DNA from: Campylobacter peloridis LMG 23910
GTDB taxonomy: Bacteria; Campylobacterota; Campylobacteria; Campylobacterales; Campylobacteraceae
Assembly (NCBI RefSeq): GCF_000816785.1
Contig: NZ_CP007766.1
Location: 124,001-188,000, forward strand
Reading direction: 5' to 3'
Length of the DNA: 64,000 nt
Positions within the stretch are counted from its first letter, which is position 1. Each line of letters opens with the position of its first letter. The notes beneath the pieces are model-generated. The model saw nothing but the letters and a program-made list of their open reading frames with translations. It was not told the DNA's origin and ran no database searches. The position numbers were made by a program, and so were the translations under genes. Below are positions 1 to 9,844 of this stretch, piece after piece.

Positions 1-452
1 ATCAAAATTACTTTTATTTTTTATTAAAAAAATGATAATAAATTTATTATTATTTAAAAAGCTAAAATGAAAATGATATATTTAAATTTTTATATGTGGA
101 AAATACTTTATTTATACTTACTAAGTTTAATTTTTATTTTATTATTTAATATTATTGCAATGCTTATAATATAGTATTTTTAATTTTATTTATAAGTTTT
201 TATATTTTATATGTATATAAATTATAAATATATCATTTATACTTAGTTATATTTAAGGATTAAAATAATCTTATTAATAGCTACAAAATATTTATATATC
301 ATATTTTTATAAAATATGATATTAATTATTATAATTTTAAAATATGTATTTATAAAAATACATTTTATTAGTATTAAATAATTTAAAATAATTTATTAGG
401 ATTTGTTTTGGAGTGGAAGTTAATGTACAAATATTAATAAGCAAAAAGCTTA
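1..452. other. AT-rich intergenic region, no gene seen
   Basis: About 450 bases made almost entirely of A and T, with many short in-frame stops on both strands. I see no open reading frame worth calling, no tRNA and no tandem repeat. The only clear structure is the hairpin at the right edge that ends the ktrA transcript. It could hold a decayed gene or promoters for a gene to the left of the window. Confidence 0.6.
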
Positions 453-458
453 TTAATA
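432..458 (-). terminator. Hairpin terminator of ktrBA operon
   Basis: An 11-bp inverted repeat (432-442 with 448-458, core ATTAATAAGC / GCTTATTAAT) has a five-base loop. It overlaps the last codons and stop of ktrA. On the minus strand the stem is followed by an AT-rich stretch with only short T runs, so the terminator is plausible but not strong. Confidence 0.55.
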
Positions 459-1094
459 CTCGTATTGATTTAGTTCATCTTGAGTTCCAAGTAGCATGAT
501 AATATCATTAACATAAGCACTAGCATCTAAATTTGGCATTATGCTCCAAGTATCATGTTGTTTATGAGCAATGACTTTGAGGTTTTTTGCTATTGTTTGT
601 AGGCTTTTTCCCGCTAAACTTTCATCTACTAAAAGTTTAGCAACTTTGATTGTGTTTGCCGAAAGATCAATAATTTCAAAATTTGGATTAGTAATTAAAA
701 TTTTAGCTAAACGCTTGGCGGATTCTTTTTCTGGATAAATTACTTTATTTACCCCAAGTTTTGAAAGAATCTGTCCATGAGTTGAAGAATTTGCTTTGGC
801 AATGACATTTTTTACTCCAATTTCTTTTAAAGCCATGAAAGTAAGTATGCTTGATTCTAAATTTTCACCTATACTAAGTATAACAACATCAGCATTTGCA
901 TAGCCTGCTTCTTTTAAAGCTATAGTATGTGTAGAATCTAAAATATATGCAAAATCAGCACTATCTTGCAATTCTTTTACAGCTTCTTCATCAATATCTG
1001 AAACAATAACTCTTTTTCCTTGATCGATTAACTCTTTAGCTAGTACTGAGCCAAATCTTCCAAGTCCTATAATTCCATATGTTTCTTTTTTCAT
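453..1094 (-). CDS. ktrA: KtrA/TrkA-type NAD-binding regulatory subunit of potassium uptake
   Basis: A 213-residue cytoplasmic RCK protein that gates the neighbouring potassium channel subunit. The N-terminus carries the Rossmann nucleotide-binding motif GLGRFGS (about residues 10-16), followed by an acidic residue at the end of the second strand (SDIDEE), typical of NAD(H)/ATP-binding RCK domains. The C-terminal ~75 residues fit an RCK_C domain. The length equals the usual single-RCK KtrA and is half of the duplicated E. coli TrkA. The ATG overlaps the end of ktrB by four bases (ATGA), so the two are co-transcribed and probably translationally coupled. The family assignment is secure; the exact ligand is inferred. 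Confidence 0.9.
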   Translation of the reverse strand: MKKETYGIIGLGRFGSVLAKELIDQGKRVIVSDIDEEAVKELQDSADFAYILDSTHTIALKEAGYANADVVILSIGENLESSILTFMALKEIGVKNVIAKANSSTHGQILSKLGVNKVIYPEKESAKRLAKILITNPNFEIIDLSANTIKVAKLLVDESLAGKSLQTIAKNLKVIAHKQHDTWSIMPNLDASAYVNDIIMLLGTQDELNQYEY

Positions 1095-2434
1095 AATACA
1101 ATTTTTCCTTTTGGGTAATTTAAGTATTTTTCTTTTTCTTTAAAAAATATACTAAATAAAAATGCAAGAACTCCAACTCTACCACTAAGCATAAGTAAAA
1201 TAATCAAAGCTTTACTTTCTGAGGTAAAATTTGCACTTAAAGATAAAGTTCCTCCATCTCCTACTGAAACGCCAACGGTGGCAAATGCTGAACTTGTTTC
1301 AAATAACAATGGCAAAAAACTTTTATCTGTTTCAATTAAAGATAAAATCAAAACACAAGTAATAATATACACAATAGAACTTACCGCAACGATAAAAGCT
1401 TTATTTATGGTTTCATTTGGAATTTCATAATGAAATACTCTTGGATTGCTATCCTTAATACTCCAGTATGCATAAATTAATAATACAGCAATGGTTGTAA
1501 CCTTAATGCCCCCTGCAGTTCCACCTGGTGCTCCACCTATAATCATAAACAAAGAACCAAAAAATAAACTAGCGTCTTTAAAAGTGCTAAGATCAAGAGT
1601 ATTAAAACCTGCTGTTCGGTAATTTACCGCTGTAAAATAAGCACTCATGATTTTATCAAAAAGCGAAAATTCCCCTATGCTTTTTGGGTTATGATACTCA
1701 AATAAAAATACAACCAAACTTGCAAAGATAATTAAAATTATAGTAGAAATTAAAACAAGTTTTGTATGCAAACTTAAAGTTGCAAAACGCTTTTTAGAAA
1801 AAAAGTATAATTCTAATAACACAAAATAACCCAAACCACCAATGATGATTAAAGAAGTAATGATAAAATTAATCCAAAAATCATCTCTATAAGGCATTAA
1901 TCCACTTTCAAATACACTAAAACCTGCATTATTAAAAGCAGAGATAGAGTGAAATATGCTAGCCCATAGAGCCTCGCTTAAATTCATATCTAGCTTAAAT
2001 CTTAAAAATAATAAAACAGCTCCTATAAATTCTATAGCAAAAACGAAAAATAAAACCTTTTTTAAAAATCCTACAAGTCCATCTGCTCCTGGATAAATCA
2101 AAGATTCTCTTAAAAGATTTTTTTCTCCAAAACTCATTTTTTTACGCACAAGAATATATAAAGCCATAGCTATACTCATATAACCTAAGCCACCAATTTG
2201 AATTAAAAGTAGTATGATAAGTTGTCCATAAAAACTAAAATCTAAAGAAGTATTTAATACAATAAGCCCTGTCATACTTACAGCCGAAGCACTAGTGAAA
2301 AATGCATCTAAAAAAGATATGGGCTTAGTGTGCATAATGGGCAACATAAGGATAAAAGTTCCAAATAGTGCTATAAGTATATAGCCTATAAATAAAATTC
2401 TAATATTTTTTCTATCTAATGTTAATTTTGCCAT
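1091..2434 (-). CDS. ktrB: KtrB/TrkH-family potassium-translocating membrane subunit
   Basis: A 447-residue polytopic inner-membrane protein of the SKT superfamily. Four pore-loop signatures, each with the selectivity-filter glycine, can be read in order: SMTGLIVL (about residues 53-60), NNAGFSVF (about 168-175), RTAGFNTL (about 273-280) and ATVGVSVG (about 387-394). This is the expected four-fold M1-P-M2 architecture with roughly eight membrane-spanning helices plus pore helices. It is followed at a four-base overlap by the RCK subunit KtrA, so the pair forms a KtrAB-type K+ (probably Na+-coupled) uptake system. The length is near that of KtrB and shorter than E. coli TrkH. Confidence 0.9.
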   Translation of the reverse strand: MAKLTLDRKNIRILFIGYILIALFGTFILMLPIMHTKPISFLDAFFTSASAVSMTGLIVLNTSLDFSFYGQLIILLLIQIGGLGYMSIAMALYILVRKKMSFGEKNLLRESLIYPGADGLVGFLKKVLFFVFAIEFIGAVLLFLRFKLDMNLSEALWASIFHSISAFNNAGFSVFESGLMPYRDDFWINFIITSLIIIGGLGYFVLLELYFFSKKRFATLSLHTKLVLISTIILIIFASLVVFLFEYHNPKSIGEFSLFDKIMSAYFTAVNYRTAGFNTLDLSTFKDASLFFGSLFMIIGGAPGGTAGGIKVTTIAVLLIYAYWSIKDSNPRVFHYEIPNETINKAFIVAVSSIVYIITCVLILSLIETDKSFLPLLFETSSAFATVGVSVGDGGTLSLSANFTSESKALIILLMLSGRVGVLAFLFSIFFKEKEKYLNYPKGKIVL

Positions 2435-2485
2435 TGTATGTTCTTTATCTTAAAAGCATTTTACTAAAAAGTGATTAATGAGAAA

Positions 2486-2511
2486 AACTTTCCACTTTTT
2501 AGTGGAAAGTT
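2486..2511 (-). terminator. Hairpin terminator of aspA-dcuA operon
   Basis: A perfect 11-bp inverted repeat (AACTTTCCACT at 2486-2496 with its complement at 2501-2511) closes on a TTTT loop just downstream of the dcuA stop codon on the minus strand. It separates dcuA from ktrB. Confidence 0.75.
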
Positions 2512-2516
2512 AAAGA

Positions 2517-3851
2517 TTAAAGCATTCCTACAGCTAAGAATCCTAGAGCAACAGCAATAGCTATAGCTAATACTCCTGGAATAAAGAATGCATGGTTGAA
2601 AATAAATTTTCCAATTCTTGTTGTGCCTGTATCATCCATTTGAACTGCACCTAGTAAAGTAGGGTAAGTTGGAAGAACAAATAGTGCTGAAACAGCTGCA
2701 AAACAAGCAACTAGCATATAAGAATCAGCTGGATTTGTAGCTGAAATTCCTAATGCAGCAACAATAACTGGAACAATAGCTTTTGCAGTAGCTGCTTGAG
2801 AATATAAAAGCATACTAGCAAAGAAGAAAGCAACTGCAAGCATAGCTGGAGTTTGCTTAACCCATTCTCCTGCTACTTCTTTAATACCTGCTTCATGTCC
2901 TGCAACGAAAGTATTTCCAAGCCAAGCAACACCAAATACACATACACAAGCTGTCATACCTGATTTAAACACACTTGTATCTAAAATTTTTGCAGGTTCA
3001 ACTTTGCATAAGAATGTGATTAAAGTTGCAGCGGTTAATAAAAAGCTCATAATCGCAGCATCTCTTGGGATAACTACTGGATCAATCCATTTGATATTAT
3101 TTGAAATAGCTGTAGCATAAAGAACAACTGCTAAAACGGTAATTAGAAAAATACCAACTGATAATTTAGCACCTGGTTTGTCTTCACTTTGTAAAACATC
3201 AGAAGCACTTTTTACAAGACCAGCTTTTAAGCGTTCTTGATAAACTGGATCTTTGCTTAAATCCATAGGGGTAATTAAACTTACAATAAAAGCTGTAATC
3301 ATACAAGCAGCAAAAGTAGTTACAATCCAAATTCCAATTAAAGCAGGATAACTCCAACCAAGTGGCTCTAAAACACCTGTCATATAAACAACAGCAGCAC
3401 TAACAGGAGATGCTGTAATACCAATTTGTGAAGCAACAACCATTAAAGAAAGTGGTGCTGATGGTTTAATATTTTGTGATTTTGCAACATCAATAACAAC
3501 AGGCATTAATGAAAACACCGCATTACCTGTTCCTGCTAAAATAGTAAGCAACCAACCGCAAGCTGGTGCAAGGTAATTAATAAATCTTGGATGTTTGCGT
3601 AAAATTCTTTCTGTAACTTTTACCATATAATCCAAACCGCCAGCTTGTTGCATAGCAGAAATTGCTGCAATAGCTGCAGCAATGATTAAGATAACATCCC
3701 AAGGAATATTACCTGGTTTCATACCTAAAACAAGACCTAAGATAACTACACCCAAACCGCCTGCATAGCCTATTGCTATACCGCCAAGACGGATACCTAT
3801 AAAAATTGCCCCAAGGAAGACAACAAGTTGTAAAATAATCATAATATCCAT
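2517..3851 (-). CDS. dcuA: Anaerobic C4-dicarboxylate transporter (DcuA type)
   Basis: A 444-residue inner-membrane transporter of the Dcu family. It exchanges C4-dicarboxylates such as aspartate, fumarate and succinate. It is hydrophobic throughout, with about 10-12 membrane segments and Gly/Ala-rich helices (for example ILIIAAAIAAISAMQQAGG and the AGTGNAVFSLMPV loop typical of Dcu proteins). It lies 15 bases downstream of aspA, the standard partnership in Campylobacter: imported aspartate is deaminated to fumarate, and succinate made by fumarate respiration is exported. Length matches the DcuA/DcuB family. The choice of DcuA over DcuB rests on the aspA linkage. Confidence 0.88.
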   Translation of the reverse strand: MDIMIILQLVVFLGAIFIGIRLGGIAIGYAGGLGVVILGLVLGMKPGNIPWDVILIIAAAIAAISAMQQAGGLDYMVKVTERILRKHPRFINYLAPACGWLLTILAGTGNAVFSLMPVVIDVAKSQNIKPSAPLSLMVVASQIGITASPVSAAVVYMTGVLEPLGWSYPALIGIWIVTTFAACMITAFIVSLITPMDLSKDPVYQERLKAGLVKSASDVLQSEDKPGAKLSVGIFLITVLAVVLYATAISNNIKWIDPVVIPRDAAIMSFLLTAATLITFLCKVEPAKILDTSVFKSGMTACVCVFGVAWLGNTFVAGHEAGIKEVAGEWVKQTPAMLAVAFFFASMLLYSQAATAKAIVPVIVAALGISATNPADSYMLVACFAAVSALFVLPTYPTLLGAVQMDDTGTTRIGKFIFNHAFFIPGVLAIAIAVALGFLAVGML

Positions 3852-3866
3852 GATTAAACTCCTAAA

Positions 3867-5279
3867 TTATGCTTTTCTTTTTTCAGTCATGTGAGGATTT
3901 AACATGTTTTCTGGTGTTAAAATTTTCTCTATTTCTTCTTTTGGAAGATATCCTCTTTCAAGACAAATATCGCCAACTGCTTTACCGGTTTCTAAAGCTT
4001 CTTTAGCGATACTTGCTGATTTTTCATAACCTAAAATAGGATTAAATGCTGTAACAATACCTATTGAATTTAATACAGATTGCTTGCATGCTTCAGGATT
4101 TGCTGTTAAACCTCTTACAGCTTTTTCAGCTAGTGATTTCATCGCATTTTCAAGTAATACTATAGAATTAAATAATCCATATGCAATACCTGGTTCAAAA
4201 GCATTAAGCTCAAATTCACCTCTTTCAGAGCAAAGCATAATAGTAACATCATTACCTATAACTTCATAGCAAGCTTCACCTACTGCTTCGCAAATTACTG
4301 GATTTACTTTACCTGGCATGATAGAACTACCTGGTTGCATTTTTGGTAGATTAATTTCACCTAAACCACATCTTGGGCCTGAATTCATTAATCTTAAATC
4401 ATTTGCTATTTTAGAAAGTCTAACAGCTGCAGTTTTTAAAGCACCACTTACATGGACAAAATCAGCTGTATCTTGAGTAGCTGCAATGAAATCTTCAGCT
4501 GGTTTAAATTCAACTCCAGTGATTTCTTTTAGTTTTTTCTCAACCACAAATTTATAATCAGGGTGGCAATTAATCCCAGTTCCAATAGCTGTAGCACCAA
4601 GATTTAGAAAAGTCATTGATTCTCTAGCTGCAGTGATTTTAGCAATATCACTTTTAATATAACTAGCAAAAGCATTAAAGGTATTTCCTAAAGTTGTAGG
4701 CACAGCATCTTCAAGCTCTGTTCTACCCATTTTGATAATATCTTTATATTCTTTAGCTTTTGCTTCTAATTCTGTTTTTAGAAGTTCCATTGCTTTTAAA
4801 AGATCGCTAAGTTTTGCATAAGTTGCTACTTTAATTGAACTTGGATAGGTATCGTTTGTAGATTGACCTAAGTTTGTGTGATCGTTTGGATGAAGATATT
4901 GATATTCGCCTTTTTTATGTCCCATGCTTTCAAGTGCGATATTTGTAATTACCTCATTTGTGTTCATATTTGTACTAGTTCCTGCTCCACCTTGGATCAT
5001 ATCTACTACAAATTGATCTAAAAATTCACCCGCTATCAATCTATCGCAAGCTTTAGCAATAGCATCAGCTTTATCTGCATCAAGAACCCCAACTTCTTTG
5101 TTAGCAAGAGCAGCTGCTTTTTTAACTTGAGCAAAAGCTTTTACAAAATAAGGATAATCTTGTAATCTTCTGCCACTCATATGGAAGTTTTCAAGTGCTC
5201 TAAAAGTTTGCACCCCATAATAAACTTCATCAGAAATTTCTAACTCGCCAATAAAGTCGTGTTCTTTTCTTGTTCCCAT
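3867..5279 (-). CDS. aspA: Aspartate ammonia-lyase
   Basis: A 470-residue cytoplasmic homotetrameric enzyme that converts L-aspartate to fumarate and ammonia. The fumarase/aspartase superfamily signature GSSIMPGKVNPV is present near residue 320, with the mobile active-site serine loop. The GTSTNMNTNEV segment near residue 100 and the GQSTNDTYPSS segment near 140 are substrate-binding regions. Length agrees with bacterial AspA (about 468-478). It starts at ATG with an AAGGAG-like site 6-10 bases upstream. It precedes dcuA in one operon. In amino-acid-catabolising Campylobacter this enzyme feeds carbon into the TCA cycle and fumarate respiration. Confidence 0.96.
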   Translation of the reverse strand: MGTRKEHDFIGELEISDEVYYGVQTFRALENFHMSGRRLQDYPYFVKAFAQVKKAAALANKEVGVLDADKADAIAKACDRLIAGEFLDQFVVDMIQGGAGTSTNMNTNEVITNIALESMGHKKGEYQYLHPNDHTNLGQSTNDTYPSSIKVATYAKLSDLLKAMELLKTELEAKAKEYKDIIKMGRTELEDAVPTTLGNTFNAFASYIKSDIAKITAARESMTFLNLGATAIGTGINCHPDYKFVVEKKLKEITGVEFKPAEDFIAATQDTADFVHVSGALKTAAVRLSKIANDLRLMNSGPRCGLGEINLPKMQPGSSIMPGKVNPVICEAVGEACYEVIGNDVTIMLCSERGEFELNAFEPGIAYGLFNSIVLLENAMKSLAEKAVRGLTANPEACKQSVLNSIGIVTAFNPILGYEKSASIAKEALETGKAVGDICLERGYLPKEEIEKILTPENMLNPHMTEKRKA

Positions 5280-5329
5280 GATGTACTCCTTGTGGGTTTT
5301 ATTTAAGTTTTATTTATAAACTTAGGAGT

Positions 5330-5335
5330 ATTATA
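5330..5335 (-). promoter_or_regulatory. Putative sigma70 -10 box for aspA-dcuA
   Basis: On the minus strand the sequence reads TGTTATATAATAC, giving a perfect TATAAT about 50 bases before the aspA ATG. Campylobacter sigma70 promoters need little more than a good -10 box with periodic T-rich upstream DNA, which is present here. No regulator site was identified. Confidence 0.45.
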
Positions 5336-5495
5336 TAACAATTTTTTATAAAAGTCGCATAAAATTTTATAAATTTTTTTATTTTTTTAATAAAATAATA
5401 TAAAAAAATGTTTTTTATAGAAAATGATATTTATTTTTATTGTTATTTTTTTATTGATATTAATTATTAATAAAAAGTAGTTGAGTTTATAAACC

Positions 5496-5523
5496 AAAGT
5501 TAAGTCTTTATAGACTTAACTTT
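5496..5523 (-). terminator. Hairpin terminator of first chemoreceptor gene
   Basis: An 11-bp perfect inverted repeat (AAAGTTAAGTC / GACTTAACTTT) with a six-base loop lies seven bases beyond the chemoreceptor stop codon on the minus strand. Confidence 0.7.
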
Positions 5524-6457
5524 AATTAACTAAAATTTCTTCTTCTTAGCATCCTCTAAGATATCATTAGCAATTTTATTAACATTATCAGATATTACTG
5601 CACTATCATTAGCTATTTTTAAATTCTCTTGAGTTACATGATCAATTTGTGCTACTGAATCATTTATTTGAGTAATACCTGTAGTTTGTTCTTTTATACT
5701 CTCACCCATTTCATTAATAGATTGTACTAAGATATTAGTATTAGCTTCAATCTCACCTAATGATTTTTGAGTTCTTTCTGCTAAGTTTCTAACTTCATCT
5801 GCAACAACAGCAAAGCCTCTACCATGCTCACCAGCACGTGCTGCTTCAATAGCAGCATTTAATGCAAGTAAATTAATTTGATCAGCAATATCTCCAATAA
5901 TAGAAGTAACATTTTTAATCTCTTCACTTTGAGCTATTACTTCACTAGTTTTATGAGAAACATTTTGCATAGAAGAAGTAATCTCTTCTAATGCAGCTGC
6001 TGTTTCTTCTAAAGAAGAAGCTTGAGAAGCTGAAGAATCTGTTAGGTTTTTAACAGCACTTTGTAATTTAGCACTTTCTGTAGCTAAAAGATTAGCAAAT
6101 TCAGAAGATTGTCTTAACATACCTACTATTTCTTGACCTAAGACATTAGTAGTAACTTCTACTCCACCTTTAGCATTTTTAACTTCTGTAGTAAAGTCTA
6201 ATGCTTTATAGCTATCAAATACTCTATTAATTTCATTCATATTAGAACCAACTTTTGCTTCTAATACATTAAGCATTTCATTTAATACATTCTTTAATTC
6301 TATTAATTGAGGATTAGCAGGAATTGCTGTAATTCTTGCTGTTAGATTACCACTTTCTATTTCTTTAGCAGTTTCTACTGATTGTTCTACTGCTTTAGTA
6401 TCTTGTTCTAATGCATTTTTAGTTTTAGTGATGTTTTCATTAATGGCTTTAGCCATA
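5521..6457. repeat. Copy 1 of ~937-bp direct repeat (chemoreceptor signalling half)
   Basis: This stretch reads the same as 7679-8615; reading both copies side by side I found no difference. It covers the HAMP-like linker, the coiled-coil signalling domain, the stop codon and a few bases beyond. The sequence diverges abruptly upstream of it inside both genes. Such exact identity over one functional half points to recent gene conversion. Confidence 0.9.
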
Positions 6458-7512
6458 GCTCCAAATTCATCATTAGTTTTTACATTGATTAAAGCAGAAT
6501 CTTTTGTTTTATGATTGATAAAATCAAAGAAAGAATTTAGGCCTGATTGGATTGCTTGGAGTGGAGATATATTGTATCTAATAACTAATCTAATGATAAT
6601 CAAAGCAACAATTAAACTAATACTCCCTATAAGTAATTGTTTAAGTAAAGCATTATTTACTGGTTCTGTGTAAATTTTTTCATCCGCAATTGCACAAACA
6701 TTATATCCTAAAGAATTTTTTTGACAAATTACGGCTTTTCTAGCTCCATTTTCATCAAGAACAATTAAATTTTCTTCTGATAAAGCTCCTGTTTTTCCTT
6801 CTGGAGTGCTTAAATAAGCTTTTATGATATTTTCAGATAAAGTTGTTTTTTTAAGCAATCTTTCTTGCAATTCGTGAAATAATATAGTTCCATCATCATC
6901 TATAACAGATACAAACCCACTAGCTGATGTTCCCATAGAAAGAACATTATCAGAAAATGTTTGTAAATCATAATTTCCACCTGCTGCACCTATAAATTTT
7001 CCATTAACAACAATAGGATAAGAAAAAGAAAGAGAAGGTGCTTTTAAGCTTGGCGCCATATAAGGTTTTGATGTATAGACTTTATCATTTCCATTTGCAA
7101 CATTTGTATACCATGCTCTAGTTCTTGGATCATAACCATCTGCTGGAGTTTGATGTCTACCATTAGAACGAATCATAGCACCATTGTGAGCTAATCCAAC
7201 ATATAAAACATCAAATCGACTCGCTTCTTTTGCTGTTCTAACTATCGTATAAATTTCTTCTAAGCTAGCATTAGGATTTTTTCTTAATTCTGCTGCAACT
7301 GCTTTTACAGCATCACTTCTTGAAGCACTATAATCTTCAAATGTTTTCAATACATCTTGTATTGTTTTAACTTGTATATCATTGATAAGTCTTTGGGTAT
7401 CATGCTTAATTTCTATATAATTAAAAGCATTTGCAACAAATAAAATACCTACGATAGCCAATCCAACAAATAAAGTCAATTTATTGGTTACACTTTGCAT
7501 GAATTGTTTCAC
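5530..7512 (-). CDS. Methyl-accepting chemotaxis protein with amino-acid-type dCache sensor
   Basis: A 660-residue transmembrane chemoreceptor. A first membrane helix (about residues 12-31) is followed by a periplasmic double-Cache domain (about 35-285), a second helix (about 287-308), a HAMP-like linker and the cytoplasmic signalling coiled coil ending in DAKKKKF. The hairpin tip signature [20 protein letters not shown] is present. The sensor contains Y127, R132, W134 and Y135 (in DPRTRAWY) plus D182. This resembles the dCache_1AA amino-acid-binding motif, so an amino acid ligand is likely but unproven. The last ~309 residues are encoded by DNA identical to the neighbouring receptor. The family is comparable to the Tlp2/3/4 group of C. 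jejuni, which is known to share its C-termini. Confidence 0.9.
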   Translation of the reverse strand: MKQFMQSVTNKLTLFVGLAIVGILFVANAFNYIEIKHDTQRLINDIQVKTIQDVLKTFEDYSASRSDAVKAVAAELRKNPNASLEEIYTIVRTAKEASRFDVLYVGLAHNGAMIRSNGRHQTPADGYDPRTRAWYTNVANGNDKVYTSKPYMAPSLKAPSLSFSYPIVVNGKFIGAAGGNYDLQTFSDNVLSMGTSASGFVSVIDDDGTILFHELQERLLKKTTLSENIIKAYLSTPEGKTGALSEENLIVLDENGARKAVICQKNSLGYNVCAIADEKIYTEPVNNALLKQLLIGSISLIVALIIIRLVIRYNISPLQAIQSGLNSFFDFINHKTKDSALINVKTNDEFGAMAKAINENITKTKNALEQDTKAVEQSVETAKEIESGNLTARITAIPANPQLIELKNVLNEMLNVLEAKVGSNMNEINRVFDSYKALDFTTEVKNAKGGVEVTTNVLGQEIVGMLRQSSEFANLLATESAKLQSAVKNLTDSSASQASSLEETAAALEEITSSMQNVSHKTSEVIAQSEEIKNVTSIIGDIADQINLLALNAAIEAARAGEHGRGFAVVADEVRNLAERTQKSLGEIEANTNILVQSINEMGESIKEQTTGITQINDSVAQIDHVTQENLKIANDSAVISDNVNKIANDILEDAKKKKF

Positions 7513-7654
7513 AATGTTCTCCTGATTAATTTGTAATTAAAAAATATTAATTTTATAATAGCATATTAAATACAAAAACCAATATATATAAATAAAATAT
7601 AATAAAAAATAAATAAAAAGAGATAAAAAAGGTATGATATAAAAGTATAAGAAT

Positions 7655-7680
7655 AACTAGCAAGTTTTAACTTGCTAGTT
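7655..7680 (-). terminator. Hairpin terminator of second chemoreceptor gene
   Basis: A 10- to 12-bp perfect inverted repeat (AACTAGCAAG / CTTGCTAGTT) lies directly after the stop codon on the minus strand. Its sequence is unrelated to the terminator of the sister receptor although the coding DNA next to it is identical. Confidence 0.7.
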
Positions 7681-8615
7681 TAATTAACTAAAATTTCTTC
7701 TTCTTAGCATCCTCTAAGATATCATTAGCAATTTTATTAACATTATCAGATATTACTGCACTATCATTAGCTATTTTTAAATTCTCTTGAGTTACATGAT
7801 CAATTTGTGCTACTGAATCATTTATTTGAGTAATACCTGTAGTTTGTTCTTTTATACTCTCACCCATTTCATTAATAGATTGTACTAAGATATTAGTATT
7901 AGCTTCAATCTCACCTAATGATTTTTGAGTTCTTTCTGCTAAGTTTCTAACTTCATCTGCAACAACAGCAAAGCCTCTACCATGCTCACCAGCACGTGCT
8001 GCTTCAATAGCAGCATTTAATGCAAGTAAATTAATTTGATCAGCAATATCTCCAATAATAGAAGTAACATTTTTAATCTCTTCACTTTGAGCTATTACTT
8101 CACTAGTTTTATGAGAAACATTTTGCATAGAAGAAGTAATCTCTTCTAATGCAGCTGCTGTTTCTTCTAAAGAAGAAGCTTGAGAAGCTGAAGAATCTGT
8201 TAGGTTTTTAACAGCACTTTGTAATTTAGCACTTTCTGTAGCTAAAAGATTAGCAAATTCAGAAGATTGTCTTAACATACCTACTATTTCTTGACCTAAG
8301 ACATTAGTAGTAACTTCTACTCCACCTTTAGCATTTTTAACTTCTGTAGTAAAGTCTAATGCTTTATAGCTATCAAATACTCTATTAATTTCATTCATAT
8401 TAGAACCAACTTTTGCTTCTAATACATTAAGCATTTCATTTAATACATTCTTTAATTCTATTAATTGAGGATTAGCAGGAATTGCTGTAATTCTTGCTGT
8501 TAGATTACCACTTTCTATTTCTTTAGCAGTTTCTACTGATTGTTCTACTGCTTTAGTATCTTGTTCTAATGCATTTTTAGTTTTAGTGATGTTTTCATTA
8601 ATGGCTTTAGCCATA
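7679..8615. repeat. Copy 2 of ~937-bp direct repeat (chemoreceptor signalling half)
   Basis: Partner of 5521-6457 at a constant offset of 2158 bases. Identity stops inside the HAMP-like linker, at the codons after GCTTTAGCCATA read on the plus strand. Confidence 0.9.
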
Positions 8616-9778
8616 ATGTTTAGTTCATCATTGTTTTTTACATCTTTACTAAGAATTGTATCTTTAGCTTCATGATTAATAAATTTAAAAAATTGTAAAA
8701 GATTGTTTTGTAGATTAACAATTCTTAAACTAACTGCTTTATTAATATAAATAAATACTATTAAAGCAATGACTAAAAGAACAATTAAAGAACCAATTAC
8801 AATTGAAAATATTAATTTTTGTATAGGCATTTGTATAGAACCAACTGGCGCCATGGTAACAATAGACCAATAATCATTAGAACCATCCCATAGATTGAAA
8901 TTAACTAAAGCCGCCCTATTGCTATTACCAGTTGTTGCTGGTATAAAATCAAACAAAGTATTAGTTTGATTTTTTTGTAATTCTACTAATAATTTTGCGC
9001 TTGAATGTGGGTTAATATCGGTAATGTTTTTTCCTATAAATTCCGTTGCAGGACTCACAGCAATCAACCCATCTGCACCAAGTAATAACCTTTGATCATC
9101 TTTAAAAACACTTCTTTCAGGATCAGTAAGTTCAGCTTGTAAACTTTCTAATCCAGCTAAGGCTCCTATAACTCCTACAAGTTTTCCATTTCTAGTAATT
9201 GGAATGGCAATATTGTAGGCTAATATTTCTTCATTATTAATAACAAATTTTTGAGGTCTTCCAACTCCTTCTTCTTTGTTTTCTAAAGCAGCTTTAACAC
9301 TTCTTTGATTTAAAACTCTATCATCTGCTTGAACTAATTTTACCCCACCTTTTGTTTTTAAATCCGTATCATTTAAAAGCATTAAAAATCTGTTTGTTTC
9401 TGTTAAAAGCATAGGGTTAATATGATCAAATTTAGATATATCTACAATATGAACATACATGTAATTAATCCAAGAATTTGCATCTAATGCACCTTCGATA
9501 ACATCTTGAATTCTTGCTTCATCTAAGGTATTTTGCTCGGCAATGATTTGATCAATGGCACTTTCTGCACCTAAAAGTGTAGCGTGGACGCTTTCTGTTG
9601 ATCCTCTTACAATATTTGAATACCTAAAAGCACTAGCTTGAAGTAGTTTATCGGCTTCTTTATGTAAAGTATTTGAGGATTGTATCGCAATAATTGTAGA
9701 TAACACTCCTATACCTAAAACAATTACAGCAAGAACAACTGCGACTATTTTTGTTCCTATTTTTAAATTTGAAAACAA
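7688..9778 (-). CDS. Methyl-accepting chemotaxis protein, dCache-type sensor of unknown ligand
   Basis: A 696-residue chemoreceptor. Membrane helix about residues 9-30, large periplasmic Cache-type sensor about 35-320, second helix about 323-346, then a HAMP-like linker and the methyl-accepting signalling domain with the same [20 protein letters not shown] tip as its neighbour. The periplasmic part is different from the neighbouring receptor and lacks the R-x-W-Y motif, so another ligand class is likely. The two genes sit in tandem, each with its own terminator, so they are probably transcribed separately. Confidence 0.88.
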   Translation of the reverse strand: MFSNLKIGTKIVAVVLAVIVLGIGVLSTIIAIQSSNTLHKEADKLLQASAFRYSNIVRGSTESVHATLLGAESAIDQIIAEQNTLDEARIQDVIEGALDANSWINYMYVHIVDISKFDHINPMLLTETNRFLMLLNDTDLKTKGGVKLVQADDRVLNQRSVKAALENKEEGVGRPQKFVINNEEILAYNIAIPITRNGKLVGVIGALAGLESLQAELTDPERSVFKDDQRLLLGADGLIAVSPATEFIGKNITDINPHSSAKLLVELQKNQTNTLFDFIPATTGNSNRAALVNFNLWDGSNDYWSIVTMAPVGSIQMPIQKLIFSIVIGSLIVLLVIALIVFIYINKAVSLRIVNLQNNLLQFFKFINHEAKDTILSKDVKNNDELNIMAKAINENITKTKNALEQDTKAVEQSVETAKEIESGNLTARITAIPANPQLIELKNVLNEMLNVLEAKVGSNMNEINRVFDSYKALDFTTEVKNAKGGVEVTTNVLGQEIVGMLRQSSEFANLLATESAKLQSAVKNLTDSSASQASSLEETAAALEEITSSMQNVSHKTSEVIAQSEEIKNVTSIIGDIADQINLLALNAAIEAARAGEHGRGFAVVADEVRNLAERTQKSLGEIEANTNILVQSINEMGESIKEQTTGITQINDSVAQIDHVTQENLKIANDSAVISDNVNKIANDILEDAKKKKF

Positions 9779-9844
9779 ATTTACTCCTTTTATTTTAATA
9801 AAATTTTTAATAAAAATTAAAAATTAATTATATCTTAATTGAAA

